Shown: positions 28,401 through 42,700 of the stretch, piece by piece
Layout of the letters: every line of letters begins with the position of its first letter
Position numbering within the stretch: position 1 is the first letter of the stretch
Assembly (NCBI GenBank): GCA_951799445.1
Contig: OX637297.1
Span: 14,198,001-14,262,000 of the forward strand
DNA from: Pseudisothecium myosuroides
Lineage: Eukaryota > Streptophyta > Bryopsida > Hypnales > Lembophyllaceae
Direction: 5' to 3'
Length of the DNA: 64,000 nucleotides
Made by a program: the position numbers and the translations under genes
Notes under the pieces: model-generated
What the model saw: only the letters and a program-made list of their open reading frames with translations
Databases searched by the model: none
What the model was told of the DNA's origin: nothing

Positions 28401-31400
28401 TTTGGATTCCAATTCCATGACCTTTGAGATTTTAGTTCAATAAACTACAGGGCATGGCCAATTGTTTATTTTCTCTTTTTCGTCGTGTATGATATGAAAC
28501 GGTGCACTAAATTTAGTGCACCCATGAATTAATATTTCTTGGAGTATTTAGAACTTGTACATTTCTTTTGGCCTTCTTTTGGATTCCAATTCCATGACCT
28601 TTCAGATTTTAGTTCAATAAACTACAAGGCATGGCCAATTGTTTATTTTTTCGCTCTCGTCGTATATGTTATGAAACGGTTTACTAAATTTAGTGCACCT
28701 ATGAATTATTATTTCCTGGAGTATTTACAACTTGTACATTTCTTTTGGCCTTCTTTTGGATTCAATTTCAATGACCTTTGAGATTTTAGTTCAATAAACT
28801 ACAGGGCATGGCCAATTGTTTATTTTCTCTTTTTCGTCGTGTATGATATGAAACGGTGCACTAAATTTAGTGCACCCATGAATTATTATTTCTTGGAGTA
28901 TTTACAACTTGTACATTTCTTTTGGCCTTCTTTTGGATTCCAATTCCATGACCTTTGAGATTTTAGTTCTCTAAACTACAGGGCATGGCCAATTGTTTAT
29001 TTTTCCATTCTCGTCGTGTATGTTATGAAACGGTGCACTAAATTTAGTGCACCCATGAATTATTATTTCTTGGAGTATTTAGAACTTGTACATTTCTTTT
29101 GGCCTTCTTTTGGATTCCAATTCCATGACCTTTGAGATTTTAGTTCAATAAACTACAGGGCATGGCCAATTGTTTATTTTCTCGTTTTGGTCGTGTATGA
29201 TATGAAACGGTGCACTAAATTTAGTGCACCCATGAATTATTATTTCTTGGAGTATTTAGAACTTGTACATTTCTTTTGGCCTTCTTTTGGATTCCAATTC
29301 CATGACCTTTGAGATTTTAATTCAATAAACTACAGGGCATGGCCAATTGTTTATTTTCTCTTTTTCGTCGTGTATGATATGAAACGGTGCACTAAATTTA
29401 GTGCACCCATGAATTATTATTTCTTGGAGTATTTACAACTTGTACATTTCTTTTGGCATTCTTTTGGACTCCAATTCCATGACCTTTCAAATTTTAGTTC
29501 AATAAACTACAAGGCATGGCCAATTGTTTATTTTTTCGCTCTCGTCGTGTATGTTATGAAACGGTGCACTAAATTTAGTGCACCCATGAATTATTAGTCC
29601 TTGGAGTATTTACAACTTGTACATTTTCTTGGGCCTTCTTTTGGAATCCAATTCCATGACCTTTGAGATTTTAGTTCTCTAAACTATAGGGCATGGCCAA
29701 TTGTTTATTTTGTCTTTCTCTTCGTACAAATAAGAAAATAGGGTACTATATTCACAACACTCATGAATTATTAGTCCTTGGAGTATTTACAACTTGTACA
29801 TTTTCTTGGGCCTTCTTTTGGATTCCAATTCCATGACATTTGAGATATTAGTTCAATAAACTACACGGCAAGGCCAATTGTTTATTTTTTCTTTCTCGTC
29901 GTGTATGTTATGAAACAGTGCACTAAATTTAGTGCACCCATGAATTATTATTTCTTGGAGTATTTACAACTTGTACATTTCTTTTGGCCTTCTTTTGGAT
30001 TCCAATTCCATGACCTTTGAGATTTTAGTTCAATAAACTACAGGGCATGGCCAATTGTTTATTTTTTCTTTCTCGTCGTGTATGTTATGAAACTGTGCAC
30101 TAAAATTAGAACACTCATGAATTATTAGTCCTTGGAGTATTTACAACTTGTACATTTCTTTTGGCCTTCTTTTGGATTCCAATTCCATGACCTTTGAGAT
30201 TTTAGTTCTCTAAACTACAGGGCATGGCCAATTGTTTATTTTTCCATTCTCGTCGTGTATGTTATGAAACGGTGCACTAAATTTAGTGCACCCATCAATT
30301 ATTATTTCTTGGAGTATTTACAACTTGTACATTTCTTTTGGCCTTCTTTTGGATTCCAATTCCATGACCTTTGAGATTTTAGTTCTCTAAACTACAGGGC
30401 ATGGCCAATTGTTTATTTTTCCATTCTCGTCGTGTATGTTATGAAACGGAGCACTAAATTTAGTGCACCCATGAATTATTATTTCTTGGAGTATTTACAA
30501 CTTGTACATTTCTTTTGGCCTTCTTTTGGATTCCAATTCCATGACCTTTGAGATTTTAGTTCTCTAAACTATAGGGCATGGCCAATTGTTTATTTTCTCT
30601 TTTTCGTCGTGTATGATATGAAACGGTGCACTAAATTTAGTGCACCCATGAATTATTATTTCTTGGAGTACTTAGAACTTGTACATTTCTTTTGGCCTTC
30701 TTTTGGATTCCAATTCCATGACCTTTGAGATTTTAGTTCAATAAACTACAGGGCATGGCCAATTGTTTATTTTCTCGTTTTGGTCGTGTATGATATGAAA
30801 CGGTGCACTAAATTTAGTGCACCCATGAATTATTATTTCTTGGAGTACTTAGAACTTGTACATTTCTTTTGGCCTTCTTTTGGATTCCAATTCCATGACC
30901 TTTCAGATTTTAGTTCTCTAAACTATAGGGCATGGCCAATTGTTTATTTTCTCTTTTTCGTCGTGTATGATATGAAACGGTGCACTAAATTTAGTGCACC
31001 CATGAATTATTAGTCCTTGGAGTATTTACAACTTGTACATTTCTTTTGGCCTTCTTTTGGATTCCAATTCCATGACCTTTGAGATTTTAGTTCTCTAAAC
31101 TACAGGGCATGGCCAATTGTTTATTTTTTCTCTCTCGTCGTGTATGTTATGAAACGGTGCACTAAATGTTAGTGCACCCATGAATTATTATTTCTTGGAG
31201 TATTTACAACTTGTACATTTCTTTTGGCCTTCTTTTGGATTCCAATTCCATGACCTTTGAGATTTTAGTTCAATAAACTACTGGGCATGGCCAATTGTTT
31301 ATTTTTTCTTTCTCGTCGTGTATGTTATGAAACAGTGCACTAAAATTAGAACACTCATGAATTATTAGTCCTTGGAGTATTTACAACTTGTACATTTCTT

Positions 31401-31734
31401 TTGGCCTTCTTTTGGATTCCAATTCCATGACCTTTGAGATTTTAGTTCTCTAAACTACAGGGCATGGTCAATTGTTTATTTTTCCTCTCTCGTCGTGTAT
31501 GTTATGAAACGGTGCACTAAATTTAGTGCACCCATCAATTATTATTCCTTGGAGTATTTACAACTTGTACATTTCTTTTGGCCTTCTTTTGGATTCCAAT
31601 TCCATGACCTTTGAGATTTTAGTTCTCTAAACTACAGGGCATGGCCAATTGTTTATTTTTCCATTCTCGTCGTGTATGTTATGAAACGGTGCACTAAATT
31701 TAGTGCACCCATGAATTATTATTTCTTGGAGTAT
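25425..31734. repeat. Higher-order duplication, 3,364-bp offset (19 monomers)
   Basis: 25425-28370 and 28789-31734 match, with the same rare variants at the same offset. Examples are CTCGTTTTGGTCGTG at 25817 and 29181, CTTCGTACAAATAAG at 26357 and 29721, AAATGTTAGTGCACC at 27801 and 31165, and GGCATGGTCAATTG at 28097 and 31461. No difference was noticed between the checked stretches inside the block. The copies diverge at both outer edges, so this is a recent unequal-crossover duplication of 19 monomers. Confidence 0.8.
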
Positions 31735-34700
31735 TTAGAACTTGTACATTTCTTTTGGCATTCTTTTGGACTCCAATTCCATGACCTTTCAGATTTTAGT
31801 TCAATAAACTACAAGGCATGGCCAATTGTTTATTTTTTCGCTCTCGTCGTGTATGTTATGAAACGGTGCACTAAATTTAGTGCACCCATCAATTATTATT
31901 CCTTGGAGTATTTACAACTTGTACATTTCTTTTGGCCTTCTTTTGGATTCCAATTCCATGACCTTTGAGATTTTAATTCAATAAACTACAGGGCATGGCC
32001 AATTGTTTATTTTCTCTTTTTCGTCGTGTATGATATGAAACGGTGCACTAAATTTAGTGCACCCATGAATTATTATTTCTTGGAGTATTTACAACTTGTA
32101 CATTTCTTTTGGCCTTCTTTTGGATTCCAATTCCATGACCTTTGAGATTTTAGTTCTCTAAACTACAGGGCATGGCCAATTGTTTATTTTTCCATTCTCG
32201 TCGTGTATGTTATGAAACGGTGCACTAAATTTAGTGCACCCATGAATTATTATTTCTTGGAGTATTTACAACTTGTACATTTCTTTTGGCCTTCTTTTGG
32301 ATTCCAATTCCATGACCTTTGAGATTTTAGTTCAATAAACTACAGGGCATGGCCAATTGTTTATTTTCTCGTTTTGGTCGTGTATGATATGAAACGGTGC
32401 ACTAAATTTAGTGCACCCATCAATTATTATTTCTTGGAGTATTTAGAACTTGTACATTTCTTTTGGCCTTCTTTTGGATTCCAATTCCATGACCTTTGAG
32501 ATTTTAATTCAATAAACTACAGGGCATGGCCAATTGTTTATTTTCTCTTTTTCGTCGTGTATGATATGAAACGGTGCACTAAATTTAGTGCACCCATGAA
32601 TTATTATTTCTTGGAGTATTTACAACTTGTACATTTCTTTTGGCATTCTTTTGGACTCCAATTCCATGACCTTTCAGATTTTAGTTCAATAAACTACAAG
32701 GCATGGCCAATTGTTTATTTTTTCGCTCTCGTCGTGTATGTTATGAAACGGTGCACTAAATTTAGTGCACCCATGAATTATTAGTCCTTGGAGTATTTAC
32801 AACTTGTACATTTTCTTGGGCCTTCTTTTGGATTCAATTTCAATGACCTTTCAGATTTTAATTCAATAAACTACAGGGCATGGCCAATTGTTTATTTTCT
32901 CGTTTTGGTCGTGTATGATATGAAACGGTGCACTAAATTTAGTGCACCCATGAATTATTATTTCTTGGAGTATTTAGAACTTGTACATTTCTTTTGGCCT
33001 TCTTTTGGATTCCAATTCCATGACCTTTGAGATTTTAGTTCTCTAAACTACAGGGCATGGCCAATTGTTTATTTTTCCATTCTCGTCGTGTATGTTATGA
33101 AACGGTGCACTAAATTTAGTGCACCCATCAATTATTATTTCTTGGAGTATTTACAACTTGTACATTTCTTTTGGCCTTCTTTTGGATTCCAATTCCATGA
33201 CCATTGAGATTTTAGTTCTCTAAACTACAGGGCATGGCCAATTGTTTATTTTTCCATTCTCGTCGTGTATGTTATGAAACGGTGCACTAAATTTAGTGCA
33301 CCCATGAAATATTATTTCTTGGAGTATTTACAACTTGTACATTTCTTTTGGCCTTCTTTTGGATTCCAATTCCATGACCTTTGAGATTTTAGTTCTCTAA
33401 ACTACAGGGCATGGCCAATTGTTTATTTTCTCTTTTTCGTCGTGTATGATATGAAACGGTGCACTAAATTTAGTGCACCCATGAATTATTATTTCTTGGA
33501 GTATTTACAACTTGTACATTTCTTTTGGCCTTCTTTTGGATTCCAATTCCATGACCTTTGAGATTTTAGTTCAATAAACTACAGGGCATGGCCAATTGTT
33601 TATTTTCTCTTTTTCGTCGTGTATGATATGAAACGGTGCACTAAATTTAGTGCACCCATGAATTATTATTTCTTGGAGTATTTAGAACTTGTACATTTCT
33701 TTTGGCCTTCTTTTGGATTCCAATTCTATGACCTTTGAGATTTTAGTTCAATAAACTACAAGGCATGGCCAATTGTTTATTTTTTCGCTCTCGTCGTATA
33801 TGTTATGAAACGGTTTACTAAATTTAGTGCACCTATGAATTATTATTTCCTGGAGTATTTACAACTTGTACATTTCTTTTGGCCTTCTTTTGGATTCAAT
33901 TTCAATGACCTTTGAGATTTTAGTTCAATAAACTACAGGGCATGGCCAACTGTTTATTTTTCCTCTCTCGTCGTGTATGTTATGAAACGGTTTATTAAAT
34001 TTAGTGCACCCATGAATTATTATTTCCTGGAGTATTTACAACTTGTACATTTCTTTTGGCCTTCTTTTGGATTCCAGTTCCATGACCTTTGAGATTTTAG
34101 TTCAATAAACTACAGGGCATGGCCAATTGTTTATTTTCTCTTTTTCGTCGTGTATGATATGAAACGGTGCACTAAATTTAGTGCACCCATGAATTATTAT
34201 TTCTTGGAGTATTTAGAACTTGTACATTTCTTTTGGCATTCTTTTGGATTCCAATTCCATGACCTTTGAGATTTTAGTGCAATAAACTACAAGGCATGGC
34301 CAATTGTTTACTTTTTCGCTCTCGTCGTATATGTTATGAAACGGTGCACTAAATTTAGTGCACCCATGAATTATTAGTCCTTGGAGTATTTACAACTTGT
34401 ACATTTTCTTGGGCCTTCTTTTGGATTCCAATTCCATGACCTTTGAGATTTTAGTTCTCTAAACTAAAGGGCATGGCCGATTGTTTATTTTGTCTTTCTC
34501 TTCGTACAAATAAGAAAATAGGGCACTATATTCATAACACTCATGAATTATTAGTCCTTGGATTATTTACAACTTGTACATTTTCTTGGGCCTTCTTTTG
34601 GATTCCAATTCCATGACATTTGAGATATTAGTTCAATAAACTACACGGCAAGGCCAATTGTTTATTTTTTCTTTCTCGTCGTGTATGTTATGAAACAGTG

Positions 34701-37700
34701 CACTAAATTTAGTGCACCCATGAATTATTATTTCTTGGAGTATTTACAACTTGTACATTTCTTTTGGCCTTCTTTTGGATTCCAATTCCATGACCTTTGA
34801 GAGTTTAGTTCAATAAACTACAGGGCATGGCCAATTGTTTATTTTTTCTTTCTCGTCGTGTATGTTATGAAACGGTGCACTAAAATTAGAACACTCATGA
34901 ATTATTAGTCCTTGGAGTATTTACAACTTGTACATTTCTTTTGGCCTTCTTTTGGATTCCAATTCCATGACCTTTGAGATTTTAGTTCTCTAAACTACAG
35001 GGCATGGCCAATTGTTTATTTTTCCTCTCTCGTCGTGTATGTTATGAAACGGTGCACTAAATTTAGTGCACCCATGAATTATTATTTCATGGAGTATTTA
35101 CAACTTGTACATTTCTTTTGGCCTTCTTTTGGATTCCAATTCCATGACCTTTGAGATTTTAGTTCAATAAACTACAGGGCATGTCCAATTGTTTATTTTT
35201 TCTCTCTCGTCGTGTATGTTATGAAACGGTGCACTAAATTTAGTGCACCCGTGAATTATTATTTCTTGGAGTATGTACAACTTGTACATTTCTTTTGGGC
35301 TTCTTTTGGATTCCAATTCCATGACCTTTGAGATTTTAGTTCTCTAAACTACAGGGCATGGCCGATTGTTTATTTTTCCATTCTCGTCGTGTATGTTATG
35401 AAACGGTGCACTAAATTTAGTGCACCCGTGAATTATTATTTCTTGGAGTATTTACAACTTGTAAATTTTCTTGGGCTTTCTTTTGGATTTCAATTCCATG
35501 ACCTTTGAGATTTTTGTTCAATAAACTACAGGGCATTGCCAAATGAATTCTTTATTTTTTCTTTCTCGTCGTGTATGTTATGAAACGGTGCACTGAATTC
35601 AGTGCACCCATGAATTATTATTTCTTGGAGTATTTACAACTTGTACATTTCGTTTGGCCTTCTTTTGGATTCCAATTCTATGACCTTTGAGATTTTAGTT
35701 CAATAAACTACAGGGCATGGCCAATTGTTTATTTTTTTTGTCTCGTCGTGTATGTTATGAAACGGTGCACTAAATTTAGTGCACCCCTGAATTATTATTT
35801 CTTGGAGTATTTACAACTTGTACATTTCTTTTGGCCTTCTTTTGGATTCCAATTCCATGACCTTTGAGATTTTAGTTCTCTAAACTACAGGGCATGGCCA
35901 ATTGTTTATTTTTCTTCTCCCATCGTGTATGTTCTGAAACGGTGCACTAAATTTAGTGTACCCATGAATTATTATTTCTTGGAGTATTTACAACTTGTAC
36001 ATTTCTTTTGCCCTTCTTTTGGATTCCAATTCCATGACCTTTGAGATTTTAGTTCAATAAACTCCAGGGCATGGCCAATTGTTTATTTTTTCTCTCTCTT
36101 CGTGTATGTTGTGAAACGGTGCACTAAATTTAGTGCACCCATGAATTATTATTTCTTGGAGTATTTAGAACTTGTACATTTCTTTTGGCCTTCGTTTGGA
36201 TTCCAATTCCATGACCTTTGAGATTTTAGTTCAATAAACTACAGGGCATGGCCAATTGTTTATTTTTTCTCTCTCGTCGTGTATGTTATGAAACGGTGCA
36301 CTAAATTTAGTGCACCCATCAATTATTATTTCTTGGAGTATTTACAACTTGTACATTTCTTTTGGCCTTCTTTTGGATTCCAATTCCATGACCTTTGAGA
36401 TTTTAGTTCAATAAACTACAGGGCATGGCCAATTGTTTATTTTCCCTTTCTCGTCGTGTATGTTATGAAACGGTGCACTAAATTTAGTGCACCCATGAAT
36501 TATTATTTCTTGGAGTATTTACAACTTGTACATTTCTTTTGGCCTTCTTTTGGATTTCAATTCCATGACCTTTGAGATTTTAGTTCAATAAACTACAGGG
36601 CATGGCCAAATGTTTATTTTTCCTCTCCCATCGTGTATGTTCTGAAACGGTGCACGAAATTTAGTGTACCCATGAATTATTATTTCATGGAGTATTTACA
36701 ACTTGTACATTTCTTTTGGCCTTCTTTTGGATTCCAATTCCATGACCTTTGAGATTTTAGTTCAATAAACTACAGGGCATGGCCTATTGTTTATTTTTTC
36801 TGTCTCGTCGTGTATGTTATGAAACGGTGCACTAAATTCGGTGCACCCATGAATTATTATTTCTTGGAGTATTTACAACTTATACATTTCTTTTGGCCTT
36901 CTTTTGGATTCCAATTCCATGACCTTTGAGATTTTAGTTCAATAAACTACAGGGCATGGCCAATTGTTTATTCTTTCTCTCTCGTCGTGTATGTTATGAA
37001 ACGGTGCACGAAATTTAGTATACCCATGATTTATTATTTCTTGGAGTATTTACAACTTGTACATTTTTTTTGGCCTTCTTTTGGATTCCAATTCCATGAC
37101 CTTTGAGATTTTAGTTCAATAAACTACACGGCATTGCCAAATAAATTCTTTATTTTTTCTTTTTCGTCGTGTATGTTATGAAACGGTGCACTAAAGTTAG
37201 TGCACCCATCAAATATTATTTCTTGGAGTATTTACAACTTGTACATTTTTTTTGGCCTTCTTTTGGATTCCAATTCCATGACCTTTGAGATTTTAGTTCA
37301 ATAAACTACAGGGCATGGCCTATTGTTTATTTTTTCTGTCTCGTCGTGTATGTTATGAAACGGTGCACTAAATTCAGTGCACCCATGAATTATTATTTCT
37401 TGGAGTATTTACAACTTATACATTTCTTTTGGCCTTCTTTTGGATTCCAATTCCATGACCTTTGAGATTTTAGTTCAATAAACTACAGGGCATGGCCAAT
37501 TGTTTATTCTTTCTCTCTCGTCGAGTATGTTATGAAACGGTGCACGAAATTTAGTATACCCATGATTTATTATTTCTTGGAGTATTTACAACTTGTACAT
37601 TTTTTTTGGCCTTCTTTTGGATTCCAATTCCATGACCTTTGAGATTTTAGTTCAATAAACTACACGGCATTGCCAAATAAATTCTTTATTTTTTCTTTTT

Positions 37701-38694
37701 CGTCGTGTATGTTATGAAACGGTGCACTAAAGTTCGTGCACCCATCAATTATTATTTCTTGGAGTATTTACAACTTGTACATTTTTTTTGGCCTTCTTTT
37801 GGATTCCAATTCCATGACCTTTGAGATTTTAGTTCAATAAACTACAGGGCATGGCCAAATGTTTATTTTTCCTCTCCCATCGTGTATGTTCTGAAACGGT
37901 GCACGAAATTTAGTGTACCCATGAATTATTATTTCATGGAGTATTTACAACTTGTACATTTTTTTTGGCCTTCTTTTGGATTCCAATTCCATGACCTTTG
38001 AGATTTTAGTTCAATAAACTACAGGGCATGGCCAAATGTTTATTTTTTCTCTCTCTTCGTGTATGTTGTGAAACGGTGCACTAAATTTAGTGCACCCATG
38101 AATTATTATTTCTTGGAGTATTTAGAACTTGTACATTTCTTTTGGCCTTCCTTTGGATTCCAATTCCATGACCTTTGAGATTTTAGTTCAATAAACTACA
38201 GGGCATGGCCAATTGTTTATTTTCTCTTTTTCGTCGTGTATGATATGAAACGGTGCACTAAATTTAGTGCACCCATGAATTATTATTTCTTGGAGCATTT
38301 AGAACTTGTACATTTCTTTTGGCCTTCCTTTGGATTCCAATTGCATGACCTTTGAGATTTTAGTTTAATAAACTACTGGGCATGGCCAAATGAATTGTTT
38401 ATTTTTGCTTTCTCATCGTGTATGTTATGAAACGGTGCACTAAATTTAGTGCGCCCATGAATTATTATTTCTTGGAGTATTTAGAACTTGTACATTTCTT
38501 TTGGCCTTCTTTTGGATTCCAATTCCATGACCTTTGAGATTTTAGTTCAATAAACTCTAGGGCATGGCCAATCGTTTATTTTTCCTTTCTCCTCGTGTAT
38601 GTTATGAAACGGTGCACTAAATTTAGTGCACCCATGAAATATTATTTCTTGGAGTATTTAGAACTTGTACATTTCTTTTGGCCTTCTTTTGGAT

Positions 38695-39790
38695 TCCAAT
38701 TCCATGACCTTTCAGATTTTAGTTCAATAAACTACAGGGCATGCCCAATTGTTTATTTTTTCTCTCTCGTCGTGTATGTTAAAAATTGGTGCACTAAATT
38801 TAGTGCACCCGTGAATTTTTATTTCTTGGAGTATTTAGAACTTGTACATTTCTTTTGGCCTTCTTTTGGATTCCAATTCCATGACCTTTCAGATTTTAGT
38901 TCAATAAACTACAGGGCATGCCCAATTGTTTATTTTTTCTCTCTCGTCGTGTATGTTAAAAATTGGTGCACTAAATTTAGTGCACCCGTGAATTATTATT
39001 TCTTGGAGTATTTAGAACTTGTACATTTCTTTTGGCCTTCTTTTGGATTCCAATTCCATGACCTTTGAGATTTTAATTCAATAAACTACAGGGCATGGCC
39101 AATTGTGTATTTTCTCTTTTTCGTCGTGTATGATATGAAACGGTGCACTAAATTTAGTGCACCCATGAATTATTATTTCTTGGAGTATTTACAACTTGTA
39201 CATTTCTTTTGGCATTCTTTTGGACTCCAATTCCAGGACCTTTCAGATTTTGGTTCTCTAAACTACAAGGCATGGCCAATTGTTTATTTTTTCTCTCTCG
39301 TCGTGTATGTTATGAAATGGTGCACTAAATTTAGTGCACCCATGAATTAATATTTCTTGGAGTATTTACAACTTGTACATTTCTTTTGGCCTTCTTTTGG
39401 ATTCCAATTCCATGACCTTTGAGATTTTAGTTCTCTAAACTACCGGGCATGGCCAATTGTTTATTTTTTCTCTCTCGTCGTGTATGTTATGAAATGGTGC
39501 ACTAAATTTAGTGCACCCATGAATTAATATTTCTTGGAGTATTTACAACTTGTACATTTCTTTTGGCCTTCTTTTGGATTCCAATTCCATGACCTTTGAG
39601 ATTTTGGTTCTCTAAACTACAAGGCATGGCTAATTGTTTATTTTTCATCTCCCATCGTGTATGTTCTGAAACGGTGCACTAAATTTAGTGCACCCATGAA
39701 TTATTATTTCTTGGAGTATTTACAACTTGTACATTTCTTTTGGCCTTCTTTTGGATTCCAATTCCATGACCTTTGAGATTTTAGTTCAAT
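38695..39790. repeat. Satellite block repeated 13,530 bases downstream
   Basis: 38695-39790 matches about 52225-53320. Shared rare variants are GGCCAATTGTGTATTTTC (39107 and 52637), TCCAGGACCTTTCAGATTTT with TTGGTTCTCTAAACTACA (39231 and 52761), and the CTCCCATCGTGTATGTTCTG monomer (39650 and 53180). This shows dispersal of multi-monomer blocks inside the array, not only adjacent duplication. Confidence 0.65.
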
Positions 39791-42700
39791 AAACTACAGG
39801 GCATGGCCAATTGTTTATTTTCTCTTTTTCGTCGTGTATGATATGAAACGGTGCACTAAATTTAGTGCACCCATGAATTAATATTTCTTGGAGCATTTAG
39901 AACTTGTACATTTCTTTTGGCCTTCCTTTGGATTCCAATTGCATGACCTTTGAGATTTTAGTTCAATAAACTACTGGGCATGGCCAAATGAATTGTTTAT
40001 TTTTGCTTTCTCGTCGTGTATGTTATGAAACGGTGCACTAAATTTAGTGCACCCATGAATTAATATTTCTTGGATTATTTACAAGTTGTACATTTCTTTT
40101 GGCCTTCTTTTGGATTCCAATTCCATGACCTTTGTGATTTTAGTTCTCTAAACTACAGGGCATGGCCAATTGTTTATTTTTTCTCTCTCGTCGTGTATAT
40201 TATGAAACGGTGCACTAAATTTAGTGCACCCATGAATTAATATTTCTTGGAGTATTTAGAACTTGTACATTTCTTTTGGCCTTCTTTTGGATTCCAATTC
40301 CATGACCTTTGAGATTTTAGTTCTCTAAACTACAGGGCATGGCCAATTGTTTATTTTTTCTCTCTCGTCGTGTATGTTATGAAACGGTGCACTAAATTTA
40401 GTGCACTCATGAATTATTATTTCTTGGAGTATTTACAACTTGTACATTTCTTTTGGCCTTCTTTTGGATTCCAATTCCATGACCTTTGAGATTTTAGTTC
40501 TCTAAACTACAGGGCATGGCCAATTGTTTATTTTCTCTTTTTCGTCGTGTATGATATGAAACGGTGCACTAAATTTAGTGCGCCCATGAATTATTATTTC
40601 TTGGAGTATTTAGAACTTGTACATTTCTTTTGGCCTTCTTTTGGATTCCAATTCCATGACTCTTGAGATTTTAGTTCAATAAACTACAGGGCATGGCCAA
40701 TTGTTTATTTTTCCTTTCTCGTCGTGTATGTTATGAAACGGTGCACTAAGTTTAGTGCACCCATGAAATATTATTTCTTGGAGTATTTAGAACTTGTACA
40801 TTTCTTTTGGCCTTCCTTTGGATTCCAATTCCATGACCTTTGAGATTTTAGTTCAATAAACTACAGGGCATGGCCAATTGTTTATTTTTCCTTTCTCGTC
40901 GTGTATGTTATGAAACGGTGCAATAAATTTAGTGCACCCATGAAATATTATTTCTTGGAGTATTTAGAACTTGTACATTTTTTTTGGCCTTCCTTTGGAT
41001 TCCAATTGCATGACCTTTGAGATTTTAATTCAATAAACTACTGGGCATGGCCAAATGAATTGTTTATTTTTTCTTTCTCGTCGTGTATGTTATGAAACGG
41101 TGCACTAAATTTAGTGCACCCATGAATTATTATTTCTTGGAGTATTTACAAGTTGTACATTTTTTTTGGCCTTCTTTTGGATTCGAATTGCATGACCTTT
41201 GAGATTTTAGTTCAATAAACTACAGGGCATGGCCAAATGAATTGTTTATTTTTCCTTTCTCGTCGTGTATGTTATGAAACGGTGCACTAAATTTAGTGCA
41301 CCCATGAATTATTCTTTCTTGGAGTATTTAGAAGTTGTACATTTCTTTTGGCCTTCTTTTGGATTCCAATTCCATGACCTTTGAGATTTTAGTTCAATAA
41401 ACTACAGGGCATGCCCAATTGTTTATTTTTTCTCTCTCGTCGTGTATGTTAAAAATTGGTGCACTAAATTTAATGCACCCGTGAATTATTATTTCTTGGA
41501 GTATTTACAACTTGGACATTTCTTTTGGCCTTCTTTTGGATTCCAATTCCATGACCTTTGAGATTTTAGTTCAATAAACTACAGGGCATGCCCAATTGTT
41601 TATTTTTTCTCTCTCGTCGTGTATGTTAAAAATTGGTGCACTAAATTTAATGCACCCGTGAATTATTATTTCTTGGAGTATTTACAACTTGGACATTTCT
41701 TTTGGCCTTCTTTTGGATTCGAATTGCATGACCTTTGAGATTTTAGTTCAATAAACTACAGGGCATGGCCAAATGAATTGTTTATTTTTCCTTTCTCGTC
41801 GTGTATGTTATGAAACGGTGCACTAAATTTAGTGCACCCATGAATTATTATTTCTTGGAGTATTTACAAGTTGTACATTTTTTTTGGCCTTCTTTTGAAA
41901 TCCAATTCCATGACCTTTGAGATTTTAGTTCAATAAACTACAGGGCTTGGTCAAATGAATTGTTTATTTTTTCTTTCTCGACGTGTATGTTATGAAACGG
42001 TGCACTAAATTTAGTGCACCCATGAATTATTCTTTCTTGGAGTATTTAGAAGTTGTACATTTCTTTTGGCCTTCTTTTGGATTCCAATTCCATGACCTTT
42101 GAGATTTTAGTTCAATAAACTACAGGGCATGCCCAATTGTTTATTTTTTCTCTCTCGTCGTGTATGTTAAAAATTGGTGCACTAAATTTAGTGCACCCGT
42201 GAATTATTATTTCTTGGAGTATTTACAACTTGTACATTTCTTTTGGCCTTCTTTTGGATTCCAATTCCATGACCTTTGAGATTTTAGTTGTCTAAACTAC
42301 CGGGCATGGCCAATTGTTTATTTTTTCTCGCTCGTCGTGTATGTTATGAAACGGTGCACTAAATTTAGTGCACCCATGAATTAATATTTCTTGGAATATT
42401 TACGACTTGTACATTTCTTTTGCCCTTCTTTTGGATTCCAATTCCATGACCTTTGAGATTTTAGTTCAATAAACTACAGGGCATGGCCAATTGTTTATTT
42501 TTTCTCGCTCGTCGTGTATGTTATGAAAAGGTGCACTAAATTTAGTGCACCCATCAATTATTGTTTCTTGGAGTATTTACAACTTGTACATTTCTTCTGG
42601 CCTTCTTTTGGATTCCAATTCCATGACCTTTGAGATTTTAGTTCAATAAACTACAGGGCATGGCCAATTGTTTATTTTCCCTTTCTCGTCGTGTATGTTA

